Assembly (NCBI GenBank): GCA_000389735.1
Contig: APJY01000005.1
Location: 1-64,000 of the forward strand
Length of the DNA stretch: 64,000 bases
Source of the DNA: Sulfolobales archaeon Acd1
GTDB lineage: Archaea; Thermoproteota; Thermoprotei_A; Sulfolobales; Sulfolobaceae
Direction: 5' to 3'
Below are positions 7,922 through 17,243 of the stretch, in pieces; position 1 is the first letter of the stretch, and each line of letters starts with the position of its first letter. The notes beneath the pieces are model-generated. The model was given only the letters and a program-made list of their open reading frames with translations. It had not been told where the DNA came from and ran no database searches. The position numbers and the translations under genes were made by a program.

Positions 7922-8354
7922 AGCCCTGAGGGCCTCCGTCTCCCTCCACCTCCAGCTGGTCTATCGTTATGTCCTGGGCCTTGGCGGAGATGTCGTGGGA
8001 GCCGCAGTACGGACAGCTTATGAAGGCGGGGGCTAAGGCAGGGATGAGGTGCATGGGGTAGTCCTCGCCGAACTCCGCCCTCACCCTGTCGAGCTGGTCC
8101 TTAACGTCGTCGAGCGAGAAGTCCCTGTTGCAGCTGTTACAGTGGAAGGTGGGGCTCTTGAACCTCACGACTAGGGTCGCGTCCTCCAGTATTGAGTCCC
8201 TCTTCAGCGTGTCGAAGGCCTCCTTGAGCAGGTCTGAGTCGAGGAAGGAAACGGCGGGGACCCCGAGGACGACCCTCTTGACCTTTACCTTCCTCCCGTC
8301 AGCCCAGTCCATGACGGTCTTTATGACGGCCTCAGCCACCGACCACTCGTGCAT
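7914..8354 (-). CDS. hypA: Hydrogenase nickel-insertion protein HypA
   Basis: 146 aa. Begins MHEWSVAEAVI, the nickel-binding M-H-E motif at the very N-terminus, which fixes the start. Two zinc pairs, C-x2-C near residue 72 (CNSCNRDF) and near 117 (CPYCG), form the HypA zinc domain, with the insertion typical of archaeal HypA between them. HypA delivers Ni(II) to [NiFe]-hydrogenase large subunits together with a HypB NTPase, here the overlapping downstream ATPase. No hydrogenase structural gene lies in this window. The C-terminal tail after the zinc domain is Gly-rich. Confidence 0.88.
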   Translation of the reverse strand: MHEWSVAEAVIKTVMDWADGRKVKVKRVVLGVPAVSFLDSDLLKEAFDTLKRDSILEDATLVVRFKSPTFHCNSCNRDFSLDDVKDQLDRVRAEFGEDYPMHLIPALAPAFISCPYCGSHDISAKAQDITIDQLEVEGDGGPQGSG

Positions 8355-8475
8355 CTTCCACTATCCCTTAATTTTCGTAAGTGGAATAATAAGGTGCAAC
8401 AGTGAACGATGGTTCCTACAAAGGTTGTAGTGAGTCCTCAATCCCATTGATTAATCAGTTAATCATAGCCGAAAA

Positions 8476-8487
8476 GCTTATATATTA
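8476..8487 (+). promoter_or_regulatory. TATA box of the TFB gene
   Basis: gcttatatatta, one of the best TATA matches in the window, lies 31-42 nt before the GTG start at 8518. This would give a leader of roughly 10 nt. Confidence 0.6.
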
Positions 8488-8517
8488 AAACGGCGTTAGA
8501 TTTAAAAGTCCATCTCG

Positions 8518-9444
8518 GTGGCCGCTTTGCCTGAGACCTCCGCTTCTTCAACCCCTTGTCCCCCCGATAAGATCGTGTTCGACGAGGAGAGGGGGGAGTT
8601 CATCTGCAGCGAGACAGGAGAGGTCATAGAGGAGAGGATCGTAGACCAGGGGCCGGAGTGGAGGGCGTTCACCTCTGAGGAGAAGGAGAAGAGGAGCAGG
8701 GTAGGAGGGCCTTTGAACGACACCATTCACGACAGGGGCCTCTCGACGATCATCGACTGGAGAGATAAGGACGCGATGGGAAGGACGATAAGCCCGAAGA
8801 GGAGGCTCGACGTCCTCAGGTGGAGGAAGTGGCAGATAAGGGCGAGGATCCAGTCCTCAGCCGACAGGAACTTAGCTCAGGCCATGAACGAGCTGGAGAG
8901 GATCTCCAACCTCCTGAACATCCCCAAGAGCGTGAGGGACGAGGCGGCGAAGATCTACAGGAAGGCGGTTGAGAAGGGGCTCGTGAGGGGGAGGTCGATA
9001 GAGAGCGTCGTGGCGGCCTCGATTTACGCCGCCTGTAGGAGAACCAAGATGGCCAGGACTTTGGACGAAATAGCCCAGTACACCAAGGCCAACAGGAAGG
9101 AGATAGCGAGGTGCTACAGGCTCCTGATCAAGGAGCTCGACGTTACGGTGCCCGTGAGCGACCCGAGGGACTACGTGGGGAGGATAGCCAGCCTGCTGAA
9201 CCTGAGCGGGCAGACCATAAGGGACGCCATCGAGATCATAGAGAAGGCGAGGCAAAGGGGCCTGACCGCGGGTAAGGACCCCGCCGGGTTGGCGGCCGCG
9301 GCCCTTTACATCGCGGCCGTGAAGAACGGGGAGAAGAGGACTCAGAAGGAGATAGCCCAGGTGGCCGGAGTCACCGAGGTGACCGTGAGGAACAGGTACA
9401 AGGAGCTGATAAACGAGCTGAAGCTCGACGTACCCCTCAGCTGA
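8518..9444 (+). CDS. tfb: Transcription initiation factor TFB
   Basis: 308 aa. N-terminal ribbon and B-finger ([17 protein letters not shown], then WRAF and KRSRVGGPL), followed by two cyclin folds: about 108-200 ([14 protein letters not shown]) and 205-300 ([12 protein letters not shown]). The last helix-turn-helix ([23 protein letters not shown]) contacts the BRE. As in Sulfolobus TFB1 the ribbon keeps only one Cys of each usual zinc pair. TFB bridges TBP-DNA and RNA polymerase. GTG at 8518 is chosen because the conserved N-terminus begins soon after and a TATA box is well placed. Confidence 0.95.
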   Translation: MAALPETSASSTPCPPDKIVFDEERGEFICSETGEVIEERIVDQGPEWRAFTSEEKEKRSRVGGPLNDTIHDRGLSTIIDWRDKDAMGRTISPKRRLDVLRWRKWQIRARIQSSADRNLAQAMNELERISNLLNIPKSVRDEAAKIYRKAVEKGLVRGRSIESVVAASIYAACRRTKMARTLDEIAQYTKANRKEIARCYRLLIKELDVTVPVSDPRDYVGRIASLLNLSGQTIRDAIEIIEKARQRGLTAGKDPAGLAAAALYIAAVKNGEKRTQKEIAQVAGVTEVTVRNRYKELINELKLDVPLS

Positions 9445-9503
9445 GAAGCCCCTTTGCCTTAAAATCGTCCCTTTTTTATCGATCTCTGTTTTCCCTATTT
9501 TAT

Positions 9504-9806
9504 TTATTCTAGAACCACTATGTTCGACTCCGGGTAGCCCATCTTTATCAGTAGCTCCTTCACCTTCTCCCTGTGGTCTCCCTGGATCTCTATTCTCCCG
9601 TCCTTCACTGTCCCTCCCGCCGCGAGCTTGCTCTTGAGCTCGGAGGCTATCCTCTTGAGCTGGGCGCTGTCCTCCGCTATCCCCTCTATTATGGTCACTT
9701 CCTTGCCGAACTTCCTCTTCTCGAGCTTTATCTTAATGTACTGTTGCTCTTTGTTCAGCTCGCTACAAAGCTCGGGTGGTAGGCCACCGCAAACCGAATC
9801 TTCCAT
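9504..9806 (-). CDS. Translation initiation factor aIF1 (SUI1 family)
   Basis: 100 aa from the ATG at 9806. The SUI1 core is complete: [14 protein letters not shown], then [13 protein letters not shown] and [15 protein letters not shown]. It binds the small subunit near the P site and checks start-codon selection. A GTG ten codons upstream (9836) is also open, but archaeal homologues start just before the CGGLPPELC segment and a GGGG-containing Shine-Dalgarno-like motif sits ahead of the ATG. Monocistronic, convergent with tfb. Confidence 0.92.
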   Translation of the reverse strand: MEDSVCGGLPPELCSELNKEQQYIKIKLEKRKFGKEVTIIEGIAEDSAQLKRIASELKSKLAAGGTVKDGRIEIQGDHREKVKELLIKMGYPESNIVVLE

Positions 9807-9900
9807 CTTTTCTATTGACCCCTGAAGGACTCTCACACCTTTTAACTTTTCGGTTTACAGCGGGAAAGCTTAATATCCTGAGGAGTCCTCCTTTCCTCTC

Positions 9901-10047
9901 GTGGCGATTTACAGGTGCGGTAGGTGCGGGAAGGAGTTCGACGACGAGCAGCTGAGGATCCTGCCCGGAATCAGGTGCCCGTACTGCGGCTACTCGATCC
10001 TGTTCATGGTCAGGAAGAGGACGATAAAGATAGTCAAGGCTATTTGA
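9901..10047 (+). CDS. rpoP: RNA polymerase subunit Rpo12 (RpoP)
   Basis: 48 aa starting at GTG. Small zinc protein with C-x2-C (CGRCGKEF) and C-x2-C (CPYCGYSIL), then a basic tail ([12 protein letters not shown]), the full signature of archaeal Rpo12/RPB12-like subunits. It sits at the Rpo3-Rpo10 side of RNA polymerase and stabilises the assembly platform. Its last 8 nt overlap the convergent agmatinase-like gene. Confidence 0.93.
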   Translation: MAIYRCGRCGKEFDDEQLRILPGIRCPYCGYSILFMVRKRTIKIVKAI

Positions 10048-10945
10048 GGAACCTGTTCTTGTAGATCACGGTCGAGGTCTCCAGTATTAACCTCCCGGCC
10101 AGAATCGCCGTTATCCCGCCGTAATCGAAGGGAGGGCTGACCTCCACTACGTCGAAGCCGGAGAACCTCTCGTCGGCTATCCCGTTGATCAGGTCGAGCA
10201 CGGTCGTTGGCCTGAGCCCCTCAGGTTCAGGGGTGGCGACTCCGGGAGCGTAGGCCGGGTCGAACCCGTCCATGTCGTAGGTTACGTAGACTTCCTTACA
10301 CTCCTCGAGAACCCTCGAGACGTAGCTGATCAGCCAGTTTGTTCCCATCGACTCGGCCTGCAGGGAGGTCACGAAAGGGATGTCGTTCTTCCTCGCGAAG
10401 TCCAGCTCCTCCTTGGTGAACGCCCTAACCCCCACCAAGACCACCTTGGCCCCGAGCTCGTGAACCCTCCTCATGGCGCAGGCGTGGTCGTACTTGTAGC
10501 CCATGTAGTCGTCCCTCAGGTCCATGTGGGCGTCTATGGAGAGGACGCAGGGAGGGGTCTTGGTCGCCCTCCTGAAGCCCTCTATTATCCCCGGCGTAAC
10601 CGTGTGCTCTCCTCCTATGCCTATCGTGATCTTGTCCCTCTCCCTGAAGTAGCTCACCACGTCGCTGATCCTCCTCAGGTTCTCCTCCACGTCCGACGGG
10701 TGGAGGACTACATCGCCCACGTCGCTGAACCCGAACTCGCCGGCGTCTATCCCGTTCCTCACGGAGTAGAACTCGAGGGTCTGGGCCGAGCTCCTGATGG
10801 CTTGGGGAGCGAACCTGGAGCCGGGCCTGTAGCTGGAGGTTATGTCCATGGGGAGGCCGAGGATCACGAAGGGCGACTCCTCCCTGTTGAACCCCGCGAA
10901 CCTCTGGGAGACCTCGTTGAGCCAGAGGAGCCTCGCGTCGCTCAC
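10040..10945 (-). CDS. speB: Ureohydrolase, probable agmatinase
   Basis: 301 aa. Contains all binuclear-manganese motifs of the arginase/agmatinase family: [10 protein letters not shown] near 113, [12 protein letters not shown] near 136 and [17 protein letters not shown] near 219. The lid sequences favour agmatine over arginine, so it likely makes putrescine plus urea in polyamine synthesis; guanidino-acid substrates cannot be excluded. GTG start at 10945; it is divergent from glyS with a 50-nt promoter region between. Confidence 0.85.
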   Translation of the reverse strand: MSDARLLWLNEVSQRFAGFNREESPFVILGLPMDITSSYRPGSRFAPQAIRSSAQTLEFYSVRNGIDAGEFGFSDVGDVVLHPSDVEENLRRISDVVSYFRERDKITIGIGGEHTVTPGIIEGFRRATKTPPCVLSIDAHMDLRDDYMGYKYDHACAMRRVHELGAKVVLVGVRAFTKEELDFARKNDIPFVTSLQAESMGTNWLISYVSRVLEECKEVYVTYDMDGFDPAYAPGVATPEPEGLRPTTVLDLINGIADERFSGFDVVEVSPPFDYGGITAILAGRLILETSTVIYKNRFLK

Positions 10946-10965
10946 AGCACGCCCATGACGCGGAG

Positions 10966-10975
10966 CTTTAAATTA
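10966..10975 (+). promoter_or_regulatory. TATA box of glyS
   Basis: ctttaaatta lies 24-33 nt before the ATG at 10999. This favours that ATG as a leaderless start over the TTG and GTG just upstream. Confidence 0.55.
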
Positions 10976-10998
10976 CTGAGCCTGAGCTTTTGGTGAGC

Positions 10999-12726
10999 AT
11001 GACCAACGTTCACGAGAGGGTAGTGGAGCTCGCGAAGAGGAGGGGGATATTCTGGCCTTCCTACGAGATCTACGGAGGGGTCGCCGGCCTTTACGACTTG
11101 GGGCCGATTGGGTTGAGGATAAAGAACAAGATCGTCCGGCTCTGGAGGAAGTTCTTCATCGAAGATAACGACGACATGGTCGTTGAGATCGAGACCCCTT
11201 TGGTCACCCCTTCCAGGGTTCTGGAGGCCAGCGGACACGTGGAGAACTTCACCGACCCAATAGTCGAGTGCAAGAAGTGCGGCAGGGTCTTCAGGGCCGA
11301 CCACCTGGTTGAGGAAGCCTTGAAGATCAACGCGGAGGGGCTTAAGCCGGAGGACTTGACGAGGCTCATCAGGGAGCACGACCTCAAGTGCCCCGTCGAC
11401 GGAGGGGAGCTGGGGGAGGTCAGGCTCTTCAACCTCCTGTTCAGGACCCAGATAGGCCCCTATTCGTCCTCCGTGGGTTACCTCAGGCCGGAGACCGCCC
11501 AGGGGATGTTCACGTCGTTCAGGAGGGTCTACGAGACCTTCAGGCAGAGGCTCCCCCTGGGCATAGCTCAGGTAGGTAGGGTGGGGAGGAACGAGATCTC
11601 CCCCAGGCAGGGGCTCATAAGGATGAGGGAGTTCAGCATAATGGAGGTCGAGTTCTTCATAGACCCGGAGTCGGGGGAGTCACCCCCCTTCGAGAGGGTC
11701 AAGGGGGAGAGGCTCAAGGTCCTGATTGCGAGCGAGAAGGAGAAGGGGGGAAGCCCGTCGGAGTTCGACGTGGAGGAGCTGGTGACGGAAAGGATAGTGG
11801 TGAACCCCTGGATGGCCTACTGGATGGCGGTCGCGAGCAGGTTCGTGAGGGCGTTGGGGATCAAGGACTTCTACTTCGAGGAGAAACTGCCCCACGAGAG
11901 AGCCCACTACTCCAGGCAGACATTCGACCAAATAGCGCTGGTGAAGGGAGAGAAGGTCGAGATCTCTGGCCACGCTTACAGAGGGGACTACGACCTGAAC
12001 AGGCACTCCAGCTTCAGCGGGGAGGACCTGAGCGTCTTCAGGAAGTACGAGCAGCCGAAGGTGGTCAAGAGGAAGAGCGTGGTGGTGAACAAGGAGGCCC
12101 TGAACAAGGAGGGGAAGGAATTCGTCAAGGAGTTCATGTCCAGGCTCGCCAAGATGTCCCCGGAGGAGGTGGAGGAGGCCCTGAGGAGGGGAGAGACCGT
12201 TAACGGTAGGCCCATCGCCAACTACGTCACTATAGCGGAAAGGGAGGAGAAGGTTCACGGGGAGAAGTTCATCCCTCACGTCGTCGAGCCCTCCTTCGGC
12301 GTCGAGAGGTCCCTGTACTTGGCTATCCTGAACGCCTACACCGAGAGGAAGGACAGGACCCTCCTCCTGTTGCCTAAGGAGATCGCCCCCTATCAGGTGG
12401 CCGTCTTCCCGCTGTTGGAGAGGGAGCCCCTGATCTCTAAGGCCAAAGCGATTTACGAGAGGCTGAGGACGGAGTTCGAGACCATCTACGACGAATCCGG
12501 AAGCATAGGGAGGAGGTACGCGAGGGTGGACGAGATAGGCGTTCCCTACAGCGTAACGGTGGACCCCCAGAGCCTTGAGGACAACACCGTGACTATAAGG
12601 GACAGGGACACGTGGAACCAGGTCAGGGTGAAGGAGGAGGACTTAATTACCGCCCTGAGGAAGTTGTTATACGACAACGCTAGGTTGGAGTCCGTAGGGA
12701 TCCCGGTGAGTGGGACTCATGAGTGA
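10999..12726 (+). CDS. glyS: Glycyl-tRNA synthetase (archaeal/eukaryotic alpha2 type)
   Basis: About 575 aa. Class II synthetase: motif 1 region ([21 protein letters not shown]), zinc-like insertion with CKKCGRVF near 85, motif 2 ([32 protein letters not shown]) and motif 3 ([18 protein letters not shown]), then the anticodon-binding domain from about 440 (PYQVAVFPL). It charges tRNA-Gly in the cytoplasm. ATG at 10999 chosen from TATA spacing; a TTG at 10990 and a GTG at 10993 are also in frame. Its stop overlaps the next gene, the start of an operon running to endA. Confidence 0.95.
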   Translation: MTNVHERVVELAKRRGIFWPSYEIYGGVAGLYDLGPIGLRIKNKIVRLWRKFFIEDNDDMVVEIETPLVTPSRVLEASGHVENFTDPIVECKKCGRVFRADHLVEEALKINAEGLKPEDLTRLIREHDLKCPVDGGELGEVRLFNLLFRTQIGPYSSSVGYLRPETAQGMFTSFRRVYETFRQRLPLGIAQVGRVGRNEISPRQGLIRMREFSIMEVEFFIDPESGESPPFERVKGERLKVLIASEKEKGGSPSEFDVEELVTERIVVNPWMAYWMAVASRFVRALGIKDFYFEEKLPHERAHYSRQTFDQIALVKGEKVEISGHAYRGDYDLNRHSSFSGEDLSVFRKYEQPKVVKRKSVVVNKEALNKEGKEFVKEFMSRLAKMSPEEVEEALRRGETVNGRPIANYVTIAEREEKVHGEKFIPHVVEPSFGVERSLYLAILNAYTERKDRTLLLLPKEIAPYQVAVFPLLEREPLISKAKAIYERLRTEFETIYDESGSIGRRYARVDEIGVPYSVTVDPQSLEDNTVTIRDRDTWNQVRVKEEDLITALRKLLYDNARLESVGIPVSGTHE

Positions 12727-13063
12727 GGAGGAGAAGAGGAAACAGGAGGAGCTTAAGAAGGCCCTCAGCGTTATCCCTCCTCCCTCGGCTTTGAGGGGGG
12801 AGAGGAAACAGATCCTGGAGAAGAGGGTCAAGCTCAGGAAGAGGCCCGACGTTAACCAGGGAGTAGTGATAGTCCCTGAGAAGACCGCCAAGGAGTTGGG
12901 GATCCAGGACAAGGCGGAGATATCCGTGAAGGGCAAGAGGCATGTCTTCGAAGTCGTGATTCTTGACAAGATGCCGGAGCACGAGGTCTGGGCTAATCCG
13001 GCCGACATGGAGGTAATGGGCTTAGAGGACAACAGCACCGTAACCCTGAGGGCTACGAAATGA
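12719..13063 (+). CDS. Conserved hypothetical protein, possible double-psi-barrel domain
   Basis: 114 aa from the ATG at 12719, which overlaps the glyS stop by 8 nt. A charged helical N-terminus is followed by a compact beta-rich domain ([50 protein letters not shown]). The strand order and the V-W-x-N-P-x-D-M-x-x-M-G-L segment recall double-psi-barrel or AbrB-like folds, but I cannot assign a family. Its position between glyS and further operon genes suggests information processing. Confidence 0.65.
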   Translation: MSEEEKRKQEELKKALSVIPPPSALRGERKQILEKRVKLRKRPDVNQGVVIVPEKTAKELGIQDKAEISVKGKRHVFEVVILDKMPEHEVWANPADMEVMGLEDNSTVTLRATK

Positions 13064-13458
13064 GCGAGGCCAACGCGAGTAGGGCTTTGCTTTACTTGGA
13101 GAAGGTAGTTGAGGAGCACCACCTGCTTGTCGAGAGGCTCGAGAACCTAATCTTGTTGGACGAGCCGGACGAGGAGGAGACCGTAAGGGTCCTCAAGGAG
13201 CTGAGGAACAAAAGGAGGGAGCTCTACGAGAGCTTCAAGACGCTAGCCGAGAACCTGGAGTACGTCACTTACAGGCAAACCAGGGAGGAGGCGCTGGGGT
13301 TGCTGAACTACTACTACGCGGTGATGCTCCCCGACGAGATCAACGCCCTGAGCGAGGTACCGAAGAAGGCCAACCTGAGTCACTTGAAGGAGGACATAGA
13401 AAAAGATATTGTCATGATAAATAGAATTAAGAAATTAATTATGCAATTCGTTTATTAA
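13060..13458 (+). CDS. Helical coiled-coil protein of unknown function
   Basis: 132 aa, nearly all amphipathic helix rich in Leu/Glu/Arg, with likely coiled coils around 10-75 and 105-130. It starts with ATGA overlapping the stop of the preceding gene and is followed 28 nt later by a PhoU-like gene. No family recognised. Confidence 0.6.
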   Translation: MSEANASRALLYLEKVVEEHHLLVERLENLILLDEPDEEETVRVLKELRNKRRELYESFKTLAENLEYVTYRQTREEALGLLNYYYAVMLPDEINALSEVPKKANLSHLKEDIEKDIVMINRIKKLIMQFVY

Positions 13459-13486
13459 CTGTTATCCTGGATTTTTCGAAGAAAAG

Positions 13487-14116
13487 ATGCCGGACAGGAT
13501 CTCCGAGATAAACGTCGACGAACGGTTCATCGAGATGCTCAACAACGTGCTGGACGGCGTGAGAACCTTAAGGGAAGCCGTGGCCAACGGGGTTTCGGGC
13601 AACGCGTTCGCCAAGATAAACGCGATAAAGGACGCCGTGGAGAGAGCTAACTTCGAGTTGGGCTCTTACCTGATAAAGATAAGGGACGCCGTGGAGGCCT
13701 ACGACCTCTACATGATGGTGGGGGATAACATAGAGAGGATAGCCCAGAACCTGAGCGCCGCTGCTTATAGAACGTCAATGCTCCTGTCCAAGAACTACCA
13801 GATGCCGGAAGTGCTGAAGGTCCTGGCCCTGTCCATGCTGGACAAGCTCATCTCGCAGACAATGAGCCTAATCGAGGGCTTCAGGCTACTATCCGTGAGC
13901 CCCAATAAGACCGTGGAGGTCCTGAGGAACGTCAAGTCCCTCGAGGAGGACGCGGACGACCTGTACAGGAACACCGAGCTCAAGCTCTTCGAGAGCTCTA
14001 CTGACCTCTTGACAGCCATGCTCATCAAGGACGTCATAGACAGGCTCGAGGACTCGGCTGACGCCATGTTGAGGATTGCGAACTCTTTATACTACATATC
14101 CTACCTTAGGTCGTAA
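13487..14116 (+). CDS. DUF47 / PhoU-like protein
   Basis: 209 aa, all-helical. The repeat of helices with E-x-D-x-x-x-D and E-D-S-A-D-A-M (LKDVIDRLEDSADAM near 185-200) is typical of DUF47, the cytoplasmic PhoU-like partner of phosphate transporters, where acidic residues bind metal. No Pit transporter is adjacent, so the partner is unknown. ATG follows a weak leader and the stop abuts the endA start. Confidence 0.7.
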   Translation: MPDRISEINVDERFIEMLNNVLDGVRTLREAVANGVSGNAFAKINAIKDAVERANFELGSYLIKIRDAVEAYDLYMMVGDNIERIAQNLSAAAYRTSMLLSKNYQMPEVLKVLALSMLDKLISQTMSLIEGFRLLSVSPNKTVEVLRNVKSLEEDADDLYRNTELKLFESSTDLLTAMLIKDVIDRLEDSADAMLRIANSLYYISYLRS

Positions 14117-14659
14117 ATGAGGGCCGTTCTGAAGGGGATCCACGCGATAATTGAGGACGTCAACGAGGCCCGGAAGGTCTACTCGTTGGGCTTTTACGGG
14201 AGACCCCTAACGACGGGGAAGCCGAAGGGGCCAGAGGACATAAACGAGCCCCTGATACTTTCGTTAATAGAAGCCGTTTACCTGGCCGAGCAGGGCGTCC
14301 TGGAGGTCTTCGCGGAGGACGGGAGGAAGCTCAGCGCCGAGGAGCTCAAGACCTGCGGCTTAAAGGCTATTGACAGGTTCGACGTACTCTACGGGGTCTA
14401 CTCTGATTTGAGGAGGAAAGGCTTCGTGGTCAGGTCGGGGATGAAGTACGGAGCGGACTTCGCGGTTTACTCCGTGGGCCCGGGCCTAGAGCACGCCCCC
14501 TACTTGGTGATAGCCCTGAAGTACGGCCAAGAGCTGAAACCTCACGAGCTCCTGAGCTTCGGCAGGGTGTCGCACAGCACGAGAAAGGAGCTGATCTTAG
14601 CAATAGTGGGGCCAGGAAAGGTTATTAACTACGTTTCGTTTAAGTGGACTAAAATCTAA
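14117..14659 (+). CDS. endA: tRNA-splicing endonuclease catalytic subunit EndA
   Basis: 180 aa, standard length for the crenarchaeal alpha subunit. The catalytic triad is visible: Tyr in MKYGADFAVY (about 117), His in LEHAPYLV (about 133) and Lys in TRKELILAIVG (about 164). The enzyme cuts bulge-helix-bulge motifs in pre-tRNA and in the cbf5 pre-mRNA, an example of which lies at 54222-54244. Sulfolobales enzymes need a second non-catalytic subunit, not found in this window. ATG directly follows the DUF47 stop. Confidence 0.93.
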   Translation: MRAVLKGIHAIIEDVNEARKVYSLGFYGRPLTTGKPKGPEDINEPLILSLIEAVYLAEQGVLEVFAEDGRKLSAEELKTCGLKAIDRFDVLYGVYSDLRRKGFVVRSGMKYGADFAVYSVGPGLEHAPYLVIALKYGQELKPHELLSFGRVSHSTRKELILAIVGPGKVINYVSFKWTKI

Positions 14660-14683
14660 AAGTCGGCCGAGGAGGTCGTACGG

Positions 14684-15070
14684 TTGAACGGGAAGGGAGC
14701 TCCTGGTAAGCCTCAGGGGAGAAGGTTCGAGGACGACAAGGAGCCCAATCCTCTACCCCTGGGGGATCAGTGCAACCCCCTATGCCCCTTCTTCAGGTGT
14801 AGCAAGAAGGCGCTGAAAATAGATAAGAAGTACGTTAAGGGCCTCCTCCAGAAGGTCAGCTTCTGCATGTGGGTCGGGGACAACTGCATAGCGGGACAGT
14901 GTCAGTACGCCTACTGCGAGAAGAGGGCCTTACTGCCGGGCAACAAGTGCTCCTTCGCTGTGAAGGCGAAGGGCGGTAGCGAGGAGTTCGAGAGGGAGCT
15001 GGAGAGGGAGGAGAAGGAGATGAGCGTGTTGTCCTCTAAAGTCTCTCGCAGAGGCCTCGATCTGTTCTGA
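14684..15070 (+). CDS. Cysteine-rich conserved hypothetical protein
   Basis: 128 aa from a TTG start. Cysteines cluster in NPLCPFFRCSKKA, FCMWVGDNC, GQCQYAYC and GNKC, enough for two metal sites (zinc or Fe-S). A charged coiled C-terminus follows. It converges with ubiX and overlaps its 3' end by 35 nt. No family recognised; it could be a zinc-binding accessory protein. Confidence 0.65.
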   Translation: MNGKGAPGKPQGRRFEDDKEPNPLPLGDQCNPLCPFFRCSKKALKIDKKYVKGLLQKVSFCMWVGDNCIAGQCQYAYCEKRALLPGNKCSFAVKAKGGSEEFERELEREEKEMSVLSSKVSRRGLDLF

Positions 15071-15650
15071 CGCCCTCCCAGCGCCTGTACAAATCGTTCT
15101 CAACGCCCAAGGCGTCGAGGGTTTTACCCACAATGAAATTGATCACGTCCCTTAGGCCTTTAGGGTTGTTGTAAAACCCAGGGGAGGCCGGCAAGATTAT
15201 CCCTCCCGCCCTAGCCACCTTTAGGGCGTTCTCCAGCTCTATTTCCCCCAGAGGGGTCTCCCTGATGACGAGAACCAGCCTTTTCTTGATCCTCAGTGCC
15301 GCCAGGGCGGCCCTCGAGATCAAGTCCTGGGCTATGCCGTGAGCTATTAACGCCAGAGTCTTCGTGCTGCAAGGGCTCACCACCACCCCAACGGTCTTGG
15401 CCAGGTAGCTCGAGCTGGAGGGAGGGGCCTCGATCTCGTTCTCCCTGTAGACCCTGAAGCCCTTGAGCATCTCGAAGAGGGACTCGCCGCACTCGTAAAT
15501 CGAGACCTTCTCGGCCTCGAAGGAGACGACCACGTCTACGTCGAAGCCCTTCTCCTTCAGCGCCTGAGCGGTCCTGATGCCGTAAATTACGCCCGAGGCC
15601 CCGGTTATCGCAACGACCGCCTTCTTAACTGCTCCTGCGCCCTGAGCCAC
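15036..15650 (-). CDS. ubiX: Flavin prenyltransferase UbiX
   Basis: 204 aa from the GTG at 15650. N-terminal AVVAITGASGVIYGIR binds FMN; SSSSYLAKTVGVVVSPCSTKTLALIAHGI and LVIRETPLGEIELENA are UbiX/Pad1 signatures, as is GGIILPASPGFYNNP. It makes prenylated FMN for UbiD-type decarboxylases. I prefer GTG 15650 to the upstream codon at 15674 because the fold starts only ten residues later; either way it overlaps the TRASH gene upstream. No ubiD is in the window. Confidence 0.92.
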   Translation of the reverse strand: MAQGAGAVKKAVVAITGASGVIYGIRTAQALKEKGFDVDVVVSFEAEKVSIYECGESLFEMLKGFRVYRENEIEAPPSSSSYLAKTVGVVVSPCSTKTLALIAHGIAQDLISRAALAALRIKKRLVLVIRETPLGEIELENALKVARAGGIILPASPGFYNNPKGLRDVINFIVGKTLDALGVENDLYRRWEGVRTDRGLCERL

Positions 15651-15802
15651 TCCCTCTTCCAAGAGTCGTAGCACCTCTGCGAGCAGAAGGCCCTGGGCTT
15701 ATTACTGCAACAGGTCTTTACGACTATTGGCTTCCCCTTTATCACTGAACCGCACCAGTCGCACCTCTCGAACCTCTCCTCGGAGTCCAGGACGAACGGC
15801 AC
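15605..15802 (-). CDS. Small TRASH/MYM-type zinc-finger protein
   Basis: 65 aa from a GTG. Cysteine pattern C-x2-C (CDWCG), CC, then C-x3-C (FCSQRCYDSWKREW) matches TRASH-like treble-clef domains seen in metal sensing or trafficking. It overlaps ubiX by 46 nt and lies divergent from thi4, so it may be cotranscribed with ubiX. A direct functional link is not established. Confidence 0.7.
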   Translation of the reverse strand: MPFVLDSEERFERCDWCGSVIKGKPIVVKTCCSNKPRAFCSQRCYDSWKREWLRAQEQLRRRSLR

Positions 15803-15842
15803 TTCGTGTCATTTGTTGTAACAGAAACTAACATATAAAAAT

Positions 15843-15856
15843 AAGCTTATTATTAA
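15843..15856 (+). promoter_or_regulatory. TATA box of thi4
   Basis: agcttattattaac lies 20-33 nt before the ATG at 15876, leaderless spacing. The near-palindromic ataagcttat core may also serve the divergent TRASH-ubiX transcript. Confidence 0.5.
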
Positions 15857-15875
15857 CTAGCTAATATTCAATCCC

Positions 15876-16664
15876 ATGGCGTCAGTAAGGAGGGTCCCCG
15901 AGTCGAAGATCTCGAGGTTCATCGTCGAGGAGACCATGAAGGACTGGATGGACATAGTCGAGAGCGACGTCGTGATAGTGGGAGCGGGCCCCTCCGGGAT
16001 GACGGCGGCTTACTACCTGGCCAAGGCGGGCTTGAAGACGGTAGTGTTCGAGAGGAGGCTGGGCTTCGGGGGAGGAATCGGGGGAGGGGCCATGCAGTTC
16101 CACAGGCTGGTCATCGAGGAGCCGGCGGACGAGGTGCTCAGCGAGTTCGGGGTCAGACTGAAGAAGGTCGACGAGGGGGTTTACGTGGTCGACGCCGCGG
16201 AGTTCATGGCGAAGTTGGCCTCCAAGGCGATTGACGCGGGGGCCAAGATAATCCTGGGGGTGACCGTGGATGACGTCATCTTCAGGGAGGATCCCCCGAG
16301 GGTCGCTGGGGTTGCCGTGGAGTGGACGGCCACACAGATGTCGGGCCTCCACGTGGATCCGCTGTTCATAAGCGCCAAAGCGGTGGTTGACGCCACGGGC
16401 CACGACGCTGAGGTGATATCAGTCGCCGCCAGGAAGCTTCCGGAGCTGAACATAAGCGTTCCGGGCGAGAAGTCAGCCTACAGCGAGGTAGCTGAACAGT
16501 TGGTAGTCGACAACACCGGCCCCGTGGCGCCGGGGCTTTACGCCGCGGGTATGGCTGTCTGCGAGGTTAAGAGCCTGCCGAGGATGGGGCCCATATTCGG
16601 GGCTATGGTGCTCTCGGGCAAAAGGGTTGCCGAACTGATAATTCATGACCTTCGTAAGTCTTAA
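15876..16664 (+). CDS. thi4: Thiamine thiazole synthase (Thi4 family)
   Basis: 262 aa. FAD/NAD-type Rossmann start ([18 protein letters not shown] near 32-49), [16 protein letters not shown]-terminal [12 protein letters not shown] and [11 protein letters not shown]. It makes the adenylated thiazole of thiamine from NAD and glycine. The position of the sulfur-donating Cys of yeast Thi4 is His here (SGLHVDPLF), as in archaeal enzymes that use free sulfide catalytically and iron instead of being single-turnover. Leaderless ATG; monocistronic or leading into the ribosomal-protein operon. Confidence 0.95.
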   Translation: MASVRRVPESKISRFIVEETMKDWMDIVESDVVIVGAGPSGMTAAYYLAKAGLKTVVFERRLGFGGGIGGGAMQFHRLVIEEPADEVLSEFGVRLKKVDEGVYVVDAAEFMAKLASKAIDAGAKIILGVTVDDVIFREDPPRVAGVAVEWTATQMSGLHVDPLFISAKAVVDATGHDAEVISVAARKLPELNISVPGEKSAYSEVAEQLVVDNTGPVAPGLYAAGMAVCEVKSLPRMGPIFGAMVLSGKRVAELIIHDLRKS

Positions 16665-16699
16665 AACCTCGAGGGGTTTGGATAGGGAGGAAGACCCGG

Positions 16700-17053
16700 A
16701 TGTCCCAGACCGTGAAGCTCTCGGACAAGCTCAGCGGCGTCGTTGAGTCCGTTAAGGACAACTCGGTTATCGGCAGGAAGGAGGTGGTCATTAAGGTCTT
16801 CCACATTGGCGTAGGGACCCCTTCCAGGAAGGAGCTCGTGGAAGGGATAACCAACGCCTTCGGGACGTCCAAGGAGTTGGTGCTGATAAGGAGGGTAGAC
16901 ACCGTTTACGGCGCGGGGATCAGTAAGGTGATAGCCGAGATCTATAAAGACAAGGAGACCATGAGGATGTTCGCCCCAGCTCACCTCGTCGGGAGGGACA
17001 CGGGCCAGAAGGTGAAGAAGGGAGGTGGTAAGGGTGCCCAGCAACAAAAGTAA
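16700..17053 (+). CDS. rps24e: Ribosomal protein S24e
   Basis: 117 aa. Family core [42 protein letters not shown] and a lysine/glycine-rich tail. Small-subunit protein. First gene of the S24e-S27ae-Kae1-Bud32-ITPase run, with overlapping genes throughout. Confidence 0.95.
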   Translation: MSQTVKLSDKLSGVVESVKDNSVIGRKEVVIKVFHIGVGTPSRKELVEGITNAFGTSKELVLIRRVDTVYGAGISKVIAEIYKDKETMRMFAPAHLVGRDTGQKVKKGGGKGAQQQK

Positions 17054-17243
17054 AGAGGGCGGAGTTAAGGCGGCAGTCAGGCTCTACTACGAGATCCAGG
17101 GCGACCAAGTGGTCCTCAAGAACAAGAAGTGCCCCAGATGCGGAAGCGTGATGGCCCACCACATGAAGCCAGTGGAGAGGTGGCACTGCGGGAAGTGTAA
17201 TTACACGGAGTTCGTAGGTTCCAAGACAGGTACCAAGAAATGA
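17034..17243 (+). CDS. rps27ae: Ribosomal protein S27ae
   Basis: 69 aa. C4 zinc finger ([11 protein letters not shown], then [11 protein letters not shown]), the complete S27ae signature. Two GTG starts are possible (17025, 17034); the second has a GGAGGT 8 nt upstream and is preferred. Overlaps S24e by about 20 nt and Kae1 by ATGA. Confidence 0.93.
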   Translation: MPSNKSKEGGVKAAVRLYYEIQGDQVVLKNKKCPRCGSVMAHHMKPVERWHCGKCNYTEFVGSKTGTKK

